The notes under the pieces were generated by a model. It was not told the DNA's origin. It saw only the letters and a list, made by a program, of their open reading frames with translations, and did no database searches. Of a stretch of DNA of 64,000 nt, positions 55,982-64,000 are shown piece by piece. This stretch comes from Bradyrhizobium sp. ORS 278. GTDB taxonomy: Bacteria; Pseudomonadota; Alphaproteobacteria; Rhizobiales; Xanthobacteraceae. Positions within the stretch are counted from its first letter, which is position 1; each line of letters begins with the position of its first letter. The DNA is taken from positions 5,424,501 through 5,488,500 of the forward strand of contig NC_009445.1 of the NCBI RefSeq assembly GCF_000026145.1, in the 5' to 3' direction. The position numbers and the translations under genes are program-made.

Positions 55982-57205
55982 ATGAATACCCACTACGACG
56001 CCCTCGAGACACGTGACCCTACCGAGCGCGGGCAGGATCTGTTCGGCCGCCTGCCCGACGTGCTGCGTGCGGCGATGAAGGCACCGGCCTATGCGGCGCT
56101 GCTGCAGGGCATCAACCCCGGCGACATCACCACCCGCGCCGCGCTCGCCCAACTACCGGTGCTGCGCAAGTCCGAGCTCCCTGCCCTGCACAAGGCCGCG
56201 CCCCCGTTCGGCGGATTCGTCGCGCAGGCGCCTGGCGCGTTCTCGCGGCTGTTCACCTCGCCCGGCCCGATCTTCGAGCCGGAGGCCGCGCATAGCGATC
56301 CCTGGCACGGCGCGCGGGCGCTGTTCGCCTCGGGCTTCCGCTGCGGCGACGTCGTGCTCAACACCTTCAGCTATCACCTCACGCCCGGCGGATTCATCTT
56401 CGACGCCTCGGCGCGCGCGCTGGGTTGCGCCGTCATCCCCGCGGGCCCGGGCAATACCGAAGCACAGTTCGAGCTGATCGAGGCCTATCGCCCGATCGGC
56501 TACAGCGGCACGCCCGACTTCCTCAAGATCCTGCTCGACGGCGCCGCCAGCGCCGGCCGCGACGTCACCTCGCTCAAGCGCGCGCTGGTGTCGGGCGCAG
56601 CCTTCCCGCCGTCATTGCAGGCCGAGATCAAGGCGCGCGGCATCGACGCCTACCAGGCGTTCGGCACCGCCGATCTCGGCATCATCGCTTACGAGACATC
56701 AGCGCGTGAGGGCATGGTCGTGAACGAGGACCTGATCCTCGAGATCGTCCGCCCCGGCACCGGCGATCCCGTCGCCGAAGGCGATGTCGGCGAAATCGTC
56801 GTCACCTCGCTGGATCCGCATCATCCCTGGATCCGCCTTGCGCTCGGCGACCTCACCGCCGCCCTGCCCGGAATCAGCGCCTGCGGCCGCACCAACATGC
56901 GCATCAAGGGCTGGATGGGCCGTGCCGACCAGACCACCAAGATCAAGGGCATGTTCGTGCGACCCGAGCAGGTCGCCGAGATCGGCAAGCGCCATCCCGA
57001 GCTCGGCCGCCTCCGCCTGGTCGTCACCCGCGCCGGCGAGACCGATGCGATGACGTTGAAGGCCGAATCCGCTGCGCCCTCCGACAGTCTCTCCGAGGCG
57101 CTGAACGCCAGTCTTCGCAGCGTCACCAAGCTCGGCGGCAGTGTCGCGCTGGTCGCGCCGGGAACGCTCCCCAACGACGGTAAGGTCATCGCGGACGAAC
57201 GCTGA
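55982..57205 (+). CDS. Phenylacetate-CoA-ligase-like protein, degenerate ATP site
   Basis: 407 residues, matching PaaK-like proteins in length and fold pattern (LPVLRKSELPALH; NTFSYHLTPGGFIFDASARALGC; YSGTPDFLKILLDGA; AYQAFGTADLGIIAYE; RIKGWMGRADQTTKIKGMFVRPEQV). Where PaaK has the serine/glycine-rich AMP loop, this shows RLFTSPGPIFEPE, lacking the Gly-Thr-Thr-Gly-Lys pattern. It may be a divergent ligase, or a CoA-handling protein without full ligase activity. It follows the Liv-type operon on the same strand and precedes a CoA-transferase. Confidence 0.82.
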   Translation: MNTHYDALETRDPTERGQDLFGRLPDVLRAAMKAPAYAALLQGINPGDITTRAALAQLPVLRKSELPALHKAAPPFGGFVAQAPGAFSRLFTSPGPIFEPEAAHSDPWHGARALFASGFRCGDVVLNTFSYHLTPGGFIFDASARALGCAVIPAGPGNTEAQFELIEAYRPIGYSGTPDFLKILLDGAASAGRDVTSLKRALVSGAAFPPSLQAEIKARGIDAYQAFGTADLGIIAYETSAREGMVVNEDLILEIVRPGTGDPVAEGDVGEIVVTSLDPHHPWIRLALGDLTAALPGISACGRTNMRIKGWMGRADQTTKIKGMFVRPEQVAEIGKRHPELGRLRLVVTRAGETDAMTLKAESAAPSDSLSEALNASLRSVTKLGGSVALVAPGTLPNDGKVIADER

Positions 57206-57338
57206 GGCTGGTTCCTGCATCCAACCGAAGCCCTGCGGCGGTGGCATGAGCCGTGCAGCGCGCATCGCCGTTGCGCAATTGTCGCCTCCCGCGCGCTCTC
57301 CTATACAGCCATGTCACGTTCTCTTGGAGTTCGTCCGC

Positions 57339-58529
57339 ATGGCCTTCCCGCGCGCGTCCAAAGCCCTGTCCCGCTTCACCGTGCTCGATCTGACGCGGGT
57401 GCGCGCCGGCCCGACCTGCGCGCGGCAGTTCGCCGATTGGGGCGCCAACGTCATCAAGATCGACGCGATGATGGAGGACGGCGGCGAGGCGCTCGGCGGT
57501 CCGCGGCGCGGTTCCGACTTTCAGAACCTGCATCGCAACAAGCGTGCGATGACGCTCAACCTGAAGGATCCCAGGGGCGTCGACGTGTTCATGCGGCTGG
57601 CGAAGCAGGCCGACGTCGTGATCGAGAACTATCGCCCGGACGTGAAGACCAAGCTCGGCATCGACTACGAGGCGGTGCGCAAGGTCAATCCGCGCATCGT
57701 CTATGGCAGCATCTCCGGGTTCGGCCAGGATGGCCCCTATTCCAAGCGGCCCGGCTTCGATCAGATCGCGCAAGGCATGGGCGGGCTGATGTCGATCACC
57801 GGCGCCCCCGGCGAGGGCCCGATGCGCGCCGGCATCCCGATCGCCGATCTTTCGGCGGGCCTGTCCTGCGCGATGGGCATTCTCACCGCGCTGCTCGAAC
57901 GCGAGGTCTCCGGCGAAGGCCAGTGGGTCCAGACCTCGCTGTTGCAGGCGCAGATCTTCATGCTCGACTTCCAGGCCGCGCGCTGGCTGATGGAAAAGGA
58001 CGTCGCGCCCCAGGCCGGCAACAATCATCCGACCAGCATCCCCACCGGCGTCTTCAAGACCTCCGATGGCTACATCAACATTGCCGCCACCGGCGGCCGC
58101 ATCTGGGAGCGCCTGTGCCAGACGCTCGGCGCACCCGAATGGATCGACCATCCGGACTACGCGACCGCGCCGGCGCGCTCCAAGAACCGCGACGCGCTCA
58201 ACGCCGAGATCAACGCCCGTACGCTCGCCAAGACCAGCGAGCAATGGGTCGCCGAGCTCAATGCCGCCGGCGTGCCTTGCGGGCCGATCTATGCGATCGA
58301 TCAGATGTTCGAGGATCCCCAGGTGAAGCATCTTGGCATGGCGCAGCCGGTGCCGAGCGACGACGGCCGCGACATCACGCTTGTGGCGCAGCCGTTCACG
58401 TTGTCGCGCACGCCGAGCCGGATGGCGGCGCGGCCGCCGGAGTTCGGCGAGCAGACCGAGGAGATCCTCTTGGAATTTGGCTTTACCGACGGCGAGATCG
58501 CCGATCTCCGGCTGCATCGGGTCGTGTGA
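57339..58529 (+). CDS. CaiB/BaiF-family (type III) CoA-transferase
   Basis: 396 residues from ATG at 57339, GGAG ten bases upstream. The family pattern is clear: LDLTRVRAGPTCARQFADWGANVIKID, FQNLHRNKRAMTLNLKDPRG, VVIENYRPDVKTKLGID with the catalytic Asp region, YGSISGFGQDGPYSKRPGFD, and DLSAGLSCAMGI. It moves CoA between organic acids without ATP. With the preceding ligase-like gene and the transporter it suggests a degradation route for an imported acid. Confidence 0.93.
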   Translation: MAFPRASKALSRFTVLDLTRVRAGPTCARQFADWGANVIKIDAMMEDGGEALGGPRRGSDFQNLHRNKRAMTLNLKDPRGVDVFMRLAKQADVVIENYRPDVKTKLGIDYEAVRKVNPRIVYGSISGFGQDGPYSKRPGFDQIAQGMGGLMSITGAPGEGPMRAGIPIADLSAGLSCAMGILTALLEREVSGEGQWVQTSLLQAQIFMLDFQAARWLMEKDVAPQAGNNHPTSIPTGVFKTSDGYINIAATGGRIWERLCQTLGAPEWIDHPDYATAPARSKNRDALNAEINARTLAKTSEQWVAELNAAGVPCGPIYAIDQMFEDPQVKHLGMAQPVPSDDGRDITLVAQPFTLSRTPSRMAARPPEFGEQTEEILLEFGFTDGEIADLRLHRVV

Positions 58530-58695
58530 GCATGTGCAATATGACGGACCCGTGGCATTCCACCGCTGTGGCCCAGATGTCACCACTTTGGAACTTCCAC
58601 CTTGGCCGGATTGAGGCCAGAGCAAGACCGCGCTAATCTCTTCTCATGAGTTGACGCGGACCTGAGGGGCCCGCGGGCGTGAGGAGTAGCGGGTC

Positions 58696-58857
58696 ATGAG
58701 CGCATCCGAGTTGAACGAGTTTCTGACGGCGATGGACATGGTTCGCGACGTCAACGCTGCTGCCCTCAGCTACGGGAGCGCTCTTCCGTTTGACGAGACG
58801 ATGCTCGACAATGAGTCTGACTGGTATCACATGCCGGTCGAGGAGACCGTCAACTGA
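58696..58857 (+). CDS. Small hypothetical protein (53 aa)
   Basis: ATG at 58696 is preceded by GAGGAG and the frame ends at 58857; a terminator follows 48 bases later, supporting a real transcript. The protein is acidic and helical (SASELNEFLTAMDMVRDVNA; FDETMLDNESDWYHMPVEET). No family recognised. Confidence 0.6.
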   Translation: MSASELNEFLTAMDMVRDVNAAALSYGSALPFDETMLDNESDWYHMPVEETVN

Positions 58858-58904
58858 GACGGAGCTGACGCGATCCCACGCGCGTCCTGATGATCTTCGA
58901 CACG

Positions 58905-58945
58905 AAGCCTTCGTTCGATCAGCCCGAACGGAGGCTTTTGCTTTT
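58905..58945 (+). terminator. Rho-independent terminator after the 53-aa gene
   Basis: Stem AAGCCTTCGTTCG / CGAACGGAGGCTT (13 bp, one G-T pair), followed by TTTTGCTTTTTC. Confidence 0.85.
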
Positions 58946-58992
58946 TCCCCTCAAAGCTGCAGGCCGCAGGGATCAGCAGCCGATCCTCGCGG

Positions 58993-59022
58993 CAAAAAAA
59001 TGCCCGACGCAAGCGCCGGGCA
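58993..59022 (-). terminator. Rho-independent terminator for the tct operon
   Basis: On the minus strand TGCCCGGCGC-TT-GCGTCGGGCA followed by TTTTTTT. It lies about 300 bases beyond the tctA stop; the rest of the 58858-59319 gap shows only a 9-bp hairpin near 59078 and no gene. Confidence 0.8.
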
Positions 59023-59319
59023 AGAGATCGTCTCGGGAGGAAACATCAGGACGCGATGACCACAGATCGAGCACCGCGCGTGGGCAGCACAACGTCTGCC
59101 CACGAATGAAGCCTACCACCGCTCTGCCTAAAATACTGTCATCGCAAAGACACAACCTCTGGAGAAGCGCCGGAGCGAATCGAACAACGGTCCGTCGCGG
59201 CTCATCGTAGTCTGGAAACGTGGCATCCGCGCCACACTCGTTCGACCTGCAAGCTAGAAATTCCGGGTGCGAGGCCTGCGGCCTTGCCAGGGAATGACAA
59301 GTATTTCGAAGAAGGCGCT

Positions 59320-60840
59320 CTACGCCTCCGCCTTCGCTGGCGGCGGGCTCGCTTTGCCGAAGCTCGCCACCAGCCGGTCGATCAGCGGCCAGAACAAGAG
59401 CACGATGGCCAGCGTCGTGATGGTCCCGACCAGGCCGTTCGCCCAGAACACCTTCATGTTGCCGCCGGAGATGATCATCGACTGCCGGAACGCGTCCTCG
59501 GCGCGGCTGCCGAGCACCAGCGCAAGCGTGAACGGCGCCAGCGGAATCTTGATCTTCTTGAAGACGTAGCCGACGACGCCGAAGCCGAGCATCAGCCAGA
59601 CGTCAAACATCGCGTTCTGGATCGCATAGGCGCCGATGGCGCAGGACACCACGATCATCGGCGCGACAGCCGCGAACGGCACGCGCAGGATCGACGCGAA
59701 GATCGGCACGGTGGAAAGCACCAGCACGAGGCCGACGACGTTGCCGAGATACATCGAGGCGATCAGGCCCCAGACGAAATCCTTGTGCTCGACGAACAAG
59801 AGCGGTCCGGGATTGAGGCCCCAGACCATCAGGCCGCCGAGCAGGATCGCCGCGGTGCCCGAGCCGGGAATGCCGAGCGCCAGCATCGGCAGCAGCGCCG
59901 CGGTGCCCGAGGCATGCGCAGCCGTCTCGGGCGCGAACACGCCCTCGATGCGGCCCTTACCAAAACTGTCTTGGTCCTTGGCGAAGCGCTTGGCGAGGTT
60001 GTAGCCCATGAAGGAGGCGGCGATCGCGCCGCCCGGGGTGATGCCGAGCCAGCAGCCGATCACCGACGAGCGCAGCAGCGTCATCCAGTATTTCGGTAGG
60101 TCCATCCACACCGCGAGCACCGTGCGCAGCGAGATCGACGCGGCGTGGCCGCGCAGCGCCAGGCGCTCCTCCATCGTCAGCAGGATCTCGCTGATGCCGA
60201 ACAAGCCGATCACGGCGACCAGGAAGTTGATGCCGCGCAAGAGATCAGTCGAGCCGAAGGTCATGCGCAGCTGGCCCGACACCGTGTCCATGCCGACGCC
60301 GGCGAGCAGCAGGCCGAGCGACATCGCGATGACGGTCTTGTGCTTGTCCTCGCGCCCCAGGCCGACGAACGAGCAGAAGGTGAGCAGATAGACGGCGAAG
60401 AACTCGGGCGGGCCGAACTTCAGCGCGAAGGACGAGATCCATGGCGCCAGGAAGGTGATCAAGAGCACCGCGACCAGCGATCCGATGAAGGACGAGGTGA
60501 ACGCCGCCGTCAGCGCCTCCGCGGCCTTGCCCTGCTGCGCCATCGGATAGCCGTCGAAGGTGGTCGCGACCGACCAGGCCTCGCCGGGGATGTTGAAAAG
60601 GATCGAGGTGATGGCGCCGCCGAACAGCGCGCCCCAATAGATGCAGGACAGCATCACGATGGCCGAGGTCGGGTCCATCGAGAAGGTCAGCGGCAGCAGG
60701 ATGGCGACGCCGTTGGGGCCGCCGAGCCCCGGCAACACGCCGACGAAGACGCCGAGCACCAGCCCGACCATCATCAAGAGCAGCGTCTTCCAGGTCAGGA
60801 GGACCGCGAACCCGTGCAGCAGCAGACCCAAGGCTTCCAT
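59320..60840 (-). CDS. tctA: Tripartite tricarboxylate transporter, large membrane subunit TctA
   Basis: 506 residues, about eleven or twelve membrane helices. Family markers: GVFVGVLPGLGGPNGVAILLPLTF, the GALFGGAITSILFNIPGEAWSVAT signature near residue 70, and LALGIPGSGTAAILLGGLM. It forms the transport channel with TctB and receives citrate-like acids from TctC. Last gene of the tctC-tctB-tctA set. Confidence 0.95.
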   Translation of the reverse strand: MEALGLLLHGFAVLLTWKTLLLMMVGLVLGVFVGVLPGLGGPNGVAILLPLTFSMDPTSAIVMLSCIYWGALFGGAITSILFNIPGEAWSVATTFDGYPMAQQGKAAEALTAAFTSSFIGSLVAVLLITFLAPWISSFALKFGPPEFFAVYLLTFCSFVGLGREDKHKTVIAMSLGLLLAGVGMDTVSGQLRMTFGSTDLLRGINFLVAVIGLFGISEILLTMEERLALRGHAASISLRTVLAVWMDLPKYWMTLLRSSVIGCWLGITPGGAIAASFMGYNLAKRFAKDQDSFGKGRIEGVFAPETAAHASGTAALLPMLALGIPGSGTAAILLGGLMVWGLNPGPLLFVEHKDFVWGLIASMYLGNVVGLVLVLSTVPIFASILRVPFAAVAPMIVVSCAIGAYAIQNAMFDVWLMLGFGVVGYVFKKIKIPLAPFTLALVLGSRAEDAFRQSMIISGGNMKVFWANGLVGTITTLAIVLLFWPLIDRLVASFGKASPPPAKAEA

Positions 60841-60859
60841 GATTCCATTCCAGCTAGTT

Positions 60860-60979
60860 CGTCGTCATTGCCAGCAGCGACGTGTCCGCCGAAGCCCACC
60901 GGGCGTAGGCGGAAGCAATCCAGAGTCGAGAGCGCAGCACCTGGATTGCTTCGTCGCTTTCGCTCCTCGCAATGACGGG
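60860..60979. repeat. Palindromic repeat between tctB and tctA
   Basis: CGTCATTGCCAGCAGCGACG, GAAGCAATCCAG...CTGGATTGCTTC (12-bp arms) and TCGTCGCTTTCGCTCCTCGCAATGACG; large inverted element of a common rhizobial type (GCAATGACGG end). Confidence 0.85.
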
Positions 60980-60990
60980 AGAGATAAAAG

Positions 60991-61536
60991 TTAATAGCCG
61001 AACGCCGCTTCGAGCGGTCCCTTGGGCATGAGCACGTCGAACACGATATCGAAAGTCACGAACATCACGGCGCTGAACAGGAACGCCGTGAGCAGCGACT
61101 TCCAGATCGCGATCTTGCCGACGATGCGCATGAAGCCGGCGATCAGGAGGAAGCTCGCGACGTAGATGCCGAGGAACTGCATGGCGATGCAGAACAGCAG
61201 GGTCGGCACGAACACCGCCATGACGCGGCGCAGCTGCGCCCGCGTCACGAAGGTTTCGACCGCCTCCTTGCGCGACAGGAACGCCGCGCCGATGCCGTAC
61301 AGGCTGGCGCCGCCGAGAATGACCGAGAGATAGAACGGGAAGTAGCCGGGCTCCGGACCGGTGGAGTCCCAGGACGCGCCGGTCCGCCAATTGTCCCAGG
61401 CGAGCACGACGGCCAGCGCGAGCAAGAGGAGCGATACCGCGACATCGACGGTCCGGTTGGAGGTCACGGCCGGAGAATTTTCCTCCGGCGCGGTCGGATC
61501 GTCGACGGCAATCTCGAGCTCAGCGTTGGACATCAA
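60991..61536 (-). CDS. tctB: Tripartite tricarboxylate transporter, small membrane subunit TctB
   Basis: 181 residues; a cytoplasmic N-terminal stretch, then four membrane helices (VDVAVSLLLLALAVVLAW; YFPFYLSVILGGASLYGIG; VMAVFVPTLLFCIAMQFLG; IYVASFLLIAGFM). TctB proteins share this layout with little sequence identity. Between tctC and tctA on the same strand. Confidence 0.92.
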   Translation of the reverse strand: MMSNAELEIAVDDPTAPEENSPAVTSNRTVDVAVSLLLLALAVVLAWDNWRTGASWDSTGPEPGYFPFYLSVILGGASLYGIGAAFLSRKEAVETFVTRAQLRRVMAVFVPTLLFCIAMQFLGIYVASFLLIAGFMRIVGKIAIWKSLLTAFLFSAVMFVTFDIVFDVLMPKGPLEAAFGY

Positions 61537-61563
61537 ACTTCCCTATTCCCCTCGCCTCGCCGC

Positions 61564-62550
61564 CTACTTGGCGACGAAGCCGGCTTCCGTCATCAGCTGC
61601 TTGTTGAGAGAGCCGTCCTCTTCGAGGAACTGCAGCATGTCCTTGCCGGTGAGGAAGATCGGCTTGAGCGCCTGCTTCTCCATGTAGTCCTTGTATTCCG
61701 GCGTCTGCACCAGCTTGCTGAACAGGTCGACGTAGAACTCCTGCTGCTCCTGCGTGACCTTGCCCGGCAGGAACATGCCGCGCAGCATCAGATACTGAAC
61801 GTCGAGCCCCTGCTCCTTGCAGGTCGGGATGTCGTTCCAGGACTGCGTCTCGGTCACTTTGGTGGTGTAGGAGATGCGCTCCTTGTCGAACACGCAGAGC
61901 GGACGCACCTGTCCGGCGCGCCAGACTTCGAGATTTTCCGAGGGGTTGTTGACGTTGGATTCGGTGTGGCCGCCGACGAGTTGGGTTGCGGCCTCGCCGC
62001 CCGATTTGTAGGGCAAATAGGAGAACTTCGCGCCGGTCTTCTTCTCGACGAACACCGTGAGCACGTGATCCTCGCGCTTGGAGCCGGTGCCGCCCATCTT
62101 GAACGGAGAGCTCGACGCCTTGGCGGCGTCGATGAATTCCTTCACCGTCTTCGGGCCGTTGACGTTGTCCCACAGCACGAACTGATCGAGCGCAATCACC
62201 GCGACCGGCGACAGCTCTTTCCAGTCGAACGGCAGCTTGGCGGACAGCGGCAGCATATAGATCAGCGAATAGGCGATCAGGATCTTGTTCGGATCGCCAT
62301 CGCTGGACTTCATGTACATCAGCGCCTCGGCGCCCGATGCGCCGCCCTTCAGCGACACGACGACCGGCTGCTTCAGCAGATTGTTCTTCTGGATCGCGGC
62401 CTGCATCATGCGCGCCATCTGGTCGGATGCACCGCCGGCGCCGGCAGCGACGACGATCTCGACCGGCTTGGTCGGCTCCCATCCGGCGAAGGCCGGCGCG
62501 GTTGCGAAAAGGGCCACGGTGGTGGCCGCGATCTTGATCAGGTTACGCAC
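61564..62550 (-). CDS. tctC: Tripartite tricarboxylate transporter, binding protein TctC
   Basis: 328 residues. A signal peptide ends at ...PAFA (about 22). The Bug/TctC pattern KPVEIVVAAGAGGASDQMARMMQ is seen, with GVGG-like loop changes and the QLVGGHTESNVNNPSE region. It binds an organic acid in the periplasm. First gene of the set; ligand unknown. Confidence 0.93.
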   Translation of the reverse strand: MRNLIKIAATTVALFATAPAFAGWEPTKPVEIVVAAGAGGASDQMARMMQAAIQKNNLLKQPVVVSLKGGASGAEALMYMKSSDGDPNKILIAYSLIYMLPLSAKLPFDWKELSPVAVIALDQFVLWDNVNGPKTVKEFIDAAKASSSPFKMGGTGSKREDHVLTVFVEKKTGAKFSYLPYKSGGEAATQLVGGHTESNVNNPSENLEVWRAGQVRPLCVFDKERISYTTKVTETQSWNDIPTCKEQGLDVQYLMLRGMFLPGKVTQEQQEFYVDLFSKLVQTPEYKDYMEKQALKPIFLTGKDMLQFLEEDGSLNKQLMTEAGFVAK

Positions 62551-62679
62551 GTGTTTTCATCCCCGTTCGAAGCGCCAGCTTTTACCCTACCAGGATACTG
62601 CTGGCTTATTGTGGTCACTTCAAGAACACAAGCGAGATGCAGCCTCATGTCCTCGGCATAAGGTCGCATCATCATCGGA

Positions 62680-63477
62680 CTACTTGCCCTTCCAGTTCGG
62701 TGTCCGCTTGTTGAGGAACGCGTCCATGCCCTCGCGGAAATCCTCGCTCATATACGCGCGCAGGATGAGGTCCTCGCCCTCATCGCGGGACAAGGTGCGG
62801 CGGATGCGGCGCACCGCCTCCTTGGTGACTTCGAGCGTGATCGGCGCATGCGAGGCGACCAGCTTCGCGGTCTCCAGGGCGCGCGTCTGCAAGGTCTCGA
62901 CGTCGGGCACGATCTCGTTGAGCAGGCCGAGCGCGAGCGCCTCCGGCGCCTCGACCAGGCGGGCCTTGAAGATCAGGTCCTTGGTGCGCGCCGGCCCGAT
63001 CAGCGATACCACGCGGGAGATGTTCGACATCGACAGGCAGTTGCCGAGCGTGCGCGCGATCGGAAAGCCCATGCGCGTGGTCTCGGTGCCGATGCGGATA
63101 TCGCAGCACGCGGCGATGCCGGCGCCGCCGCCGGTGCAGGCGCCCGCGATCGCGGCGATCACCGGCACGCGGCAAAGCTCGAGCGTGCCGAGCACGCGAT
63201 CGATCCGCGCCTCGTAGTCGAGCGCGTCCTGCGCGGTCTTGAAGGCGCGGAACTGCGAGATGTCGGTGCCGGAGGCGAAGGCCTTGTCGCCGGCCCCGGT
63301 CAGGATCAGCGCCTTGATCGACCGGTCGGCGTTGATGGCCTCGCAGATCGAGGCCATCTGGTCGTACATCGCGAAGGTCATCGCGTTGCGCGCCTGCGGC
63401 CGGTTGAAGGTGATCTTGGCGATGCCGTCGTCGACGGCATAGAGGAGATCGTCGGATCCGGTCGCAGGAGCGCTCAT
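62680..63477 (-). CDS. Enoyl-CoA hydratase/isomerase family protein
   Basis: 265 residues. Crotonase fold with the oxyanion-hole segments ALILTGAGDKAFASGTDISQF and VIAAIAGACTGGGAGIAACCDIRI. The usual catalytic Glu positions are partly altered (Gly-Gly-Ala-Gly and the TRMGFPIARTLG region), so the exact reaction is open. Its ATG overlaps the stop of the aminotransferase gene (ATGA), giving a two-gene unit. Confidence 0.92.
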   Translation of the reverse strand: MSAPATGSDDLLYAVDDGIAKITFNRPQARNAMTFAMYDQMASICEAINADRSIKALILTGAGDKAFASGTDISQFRAFKTAQDALDYEARIDRVLGTLELCRVPVIAAIAGACTGGGAGIAACCDIRIGTETTRMGFPIARTLGNCLSMSNISRVVSLIGPARTKDLIFKARLVEAPEALALGLLNEIVPDVETLQTRALETAKLVASHAPITLEVTKEAVRRIRRTLSRDEGEDLILRAYMSEDFREGMDAFLNKRTPNWKGK

Positions 63478-64000
63478 CAGGCCACCTTCGGAATCGGCGC
63501 AGCCTCGCGCGCCTTGAGGACATCCATCGCCGCGAGCACGCCACCGGCGCGATGCGGGACATTGGCGAGCGCGAGGCCCATCTCGACGCCGGACAGTGTC
63601 CCCATCAGCATCAGGTCATTGAAGTGACCGATGTGGCCGATGCGGAACACCTTGCCCTTGATCTTGTTGAGGCCGGTACCGAGCGACATGTCGAAGTTCT
63701 CGAGCACGGTCTTGCGGAACGCATCGGCGTCATGGCCCTCGGGCATGACGACGCCGGTCAGCGCCGGCGAATGCGCCTGCGGATCCTGGCACTGCGTGTC
63801 CAGGCCCCAGGCCTTGACGGCCGCGCGCGTCGCCAGGCTATGGCGGCGGTGACGCGCGAACACGTTCTCGTGGCCCTCCTCCTCCAGCATCTTGAGCGCC
63901 TCGTTGAGGCCCATCAGCAGATTGCAGGCCGGCGTGTAGGGGAAGGTGCCGAGCTTGTTGAAGCTGATGACCTCCTGCCAGTCCCAGTACGAGCGCATGC
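63477..64000 (-). CDS. Serine-glyoxylate-type aminotransferase, 3' part only (5' beyond the window)
   Basis: About 173 C-terminal residues of a class V aminotransferase are visible. Recognisable segments: FPYTPACNLLMGLNEALKML, a Gly/His/Asn core (GLNKIKGKVFRIGHIGHFNDL) and MGTLSGVEMGLALANVPH. The PLP Lys lies upstream, off the window. Such enzymes form glycine from glyoxylate and serine or alanine. It is coupled to an enoyl-CoA hydratase. Confidence 0.85.
   Translation of the reverse strand, partial: MRSYWDWQEVISFNKLGTFPYTPACNLLMGLNEALKMLEEEGHENVFARHRRHSLATRAAVKAWGLDTQCQDPQAHSPALTGVVMPEGHDADAFRKTVLENFDMSLGTGLNKIKGKVFRIGHIGHFNDLMLMGTLSGVEMGLALANVPHRAGGVLAAMDVLKAREAAPIPKVA

Overview
The window reads as a chromosomal segment of a Bradyrhizobium-like alphaproteobacterium. 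GC and third-position GC are high, several families of rhizobial intergenic palindromic repeats are scattered through it, and two complete branched-chain amino-acid type (Liv) ABC operons, a Tad/Cpa pilus locus and a tripartite tricarboxylate transporter fit that group. The genus is inferred from gene content and repeats, not from an rRNA gene.

Layout. (1) 1-2.2 kb is an accessory island with lower GC. It holds a reverse transcriptase of the defence-associated (DRT/UG) kind, cut by the window edge, with a gene-free and strongly foldable leader upstream, then a small gene broken by an early stop and palindromic repeats. This is the most unusual part of the window and looks like a DRT2-type antiphage locus. 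(2) 2.3-7.6 kb: an exported cyclase-family protein, a CobW GTPase, an LpxO-like lipid A hydroxylase and a PilZ protein. (3) 8.4-14 kb: Tad pilus genes cpaB-cpaC-cpaD-cpaE with convergent tadD. PilZ proteins (presumed c-di-GMP receptors) sit on both sides, and the motor and platform genes cpaF, tadB and tadC are missing. (4) 14-18.3 kb: a MobA-like aromatic hydroxylase divergent from a MarR regulator with a repeated operator-like motif between them, and a Baeyer-Villiger-like flavoenzyme. (5) 18.4-25.3 kb: a membrane protein, an AlaX editing protein bracketed by palindromic repeats, a P-loop kinase, an immunity-like cluster, a PepSY/cytochrome b561 pair and an M15-like peptidase. (6) 25.6-30 kb: the S-adenosylmethionine cycle (metK, ahcY) with an HTH-methyltransferase fusion. 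(7) 30-37.4 kb: TPR-caspase protein, methyltransferase, DUF2147, SGNH hydrolase, acyltransferase, a HigBA-like toxin-antitoxin pair and a short MetE-like methyltransferase.

(8) 37.8-42.6 kb: Liv-type ABC transporter 1 (minus strand, complete). (9) 42.8-48.1 kb: lipoprotein, purU, a HemD-like protein with a duplicated 3' end, the GDP-fucose genes fcl and gmd, and a Crp/Fnr regulator. (10) 48.4-58.5 kb: a plus-strand operon of Liv-type transporter 2 with an acyl-CoA synthetase, followed by a degenerate phenylacetate-CoA-ligase-like protein and a CaiB/BaiF CoA-transferase. Together these suggest uptake and CoA activation of an organic, perhaps aromatic, acid. (11) 58.7-64 kb: a small ORF with a terminator, tctCBA, an enoyl-CoA hydratase and the 3' part of a serine-glyoxylate-type aminotransferase.

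No tRNA, rRNA, CRISPR array, integrase or transposase was recognised. Starts were adjusted by eye from Shine-Dalgarno matches and family lengths. Family names rest on motif recognition without database searches.
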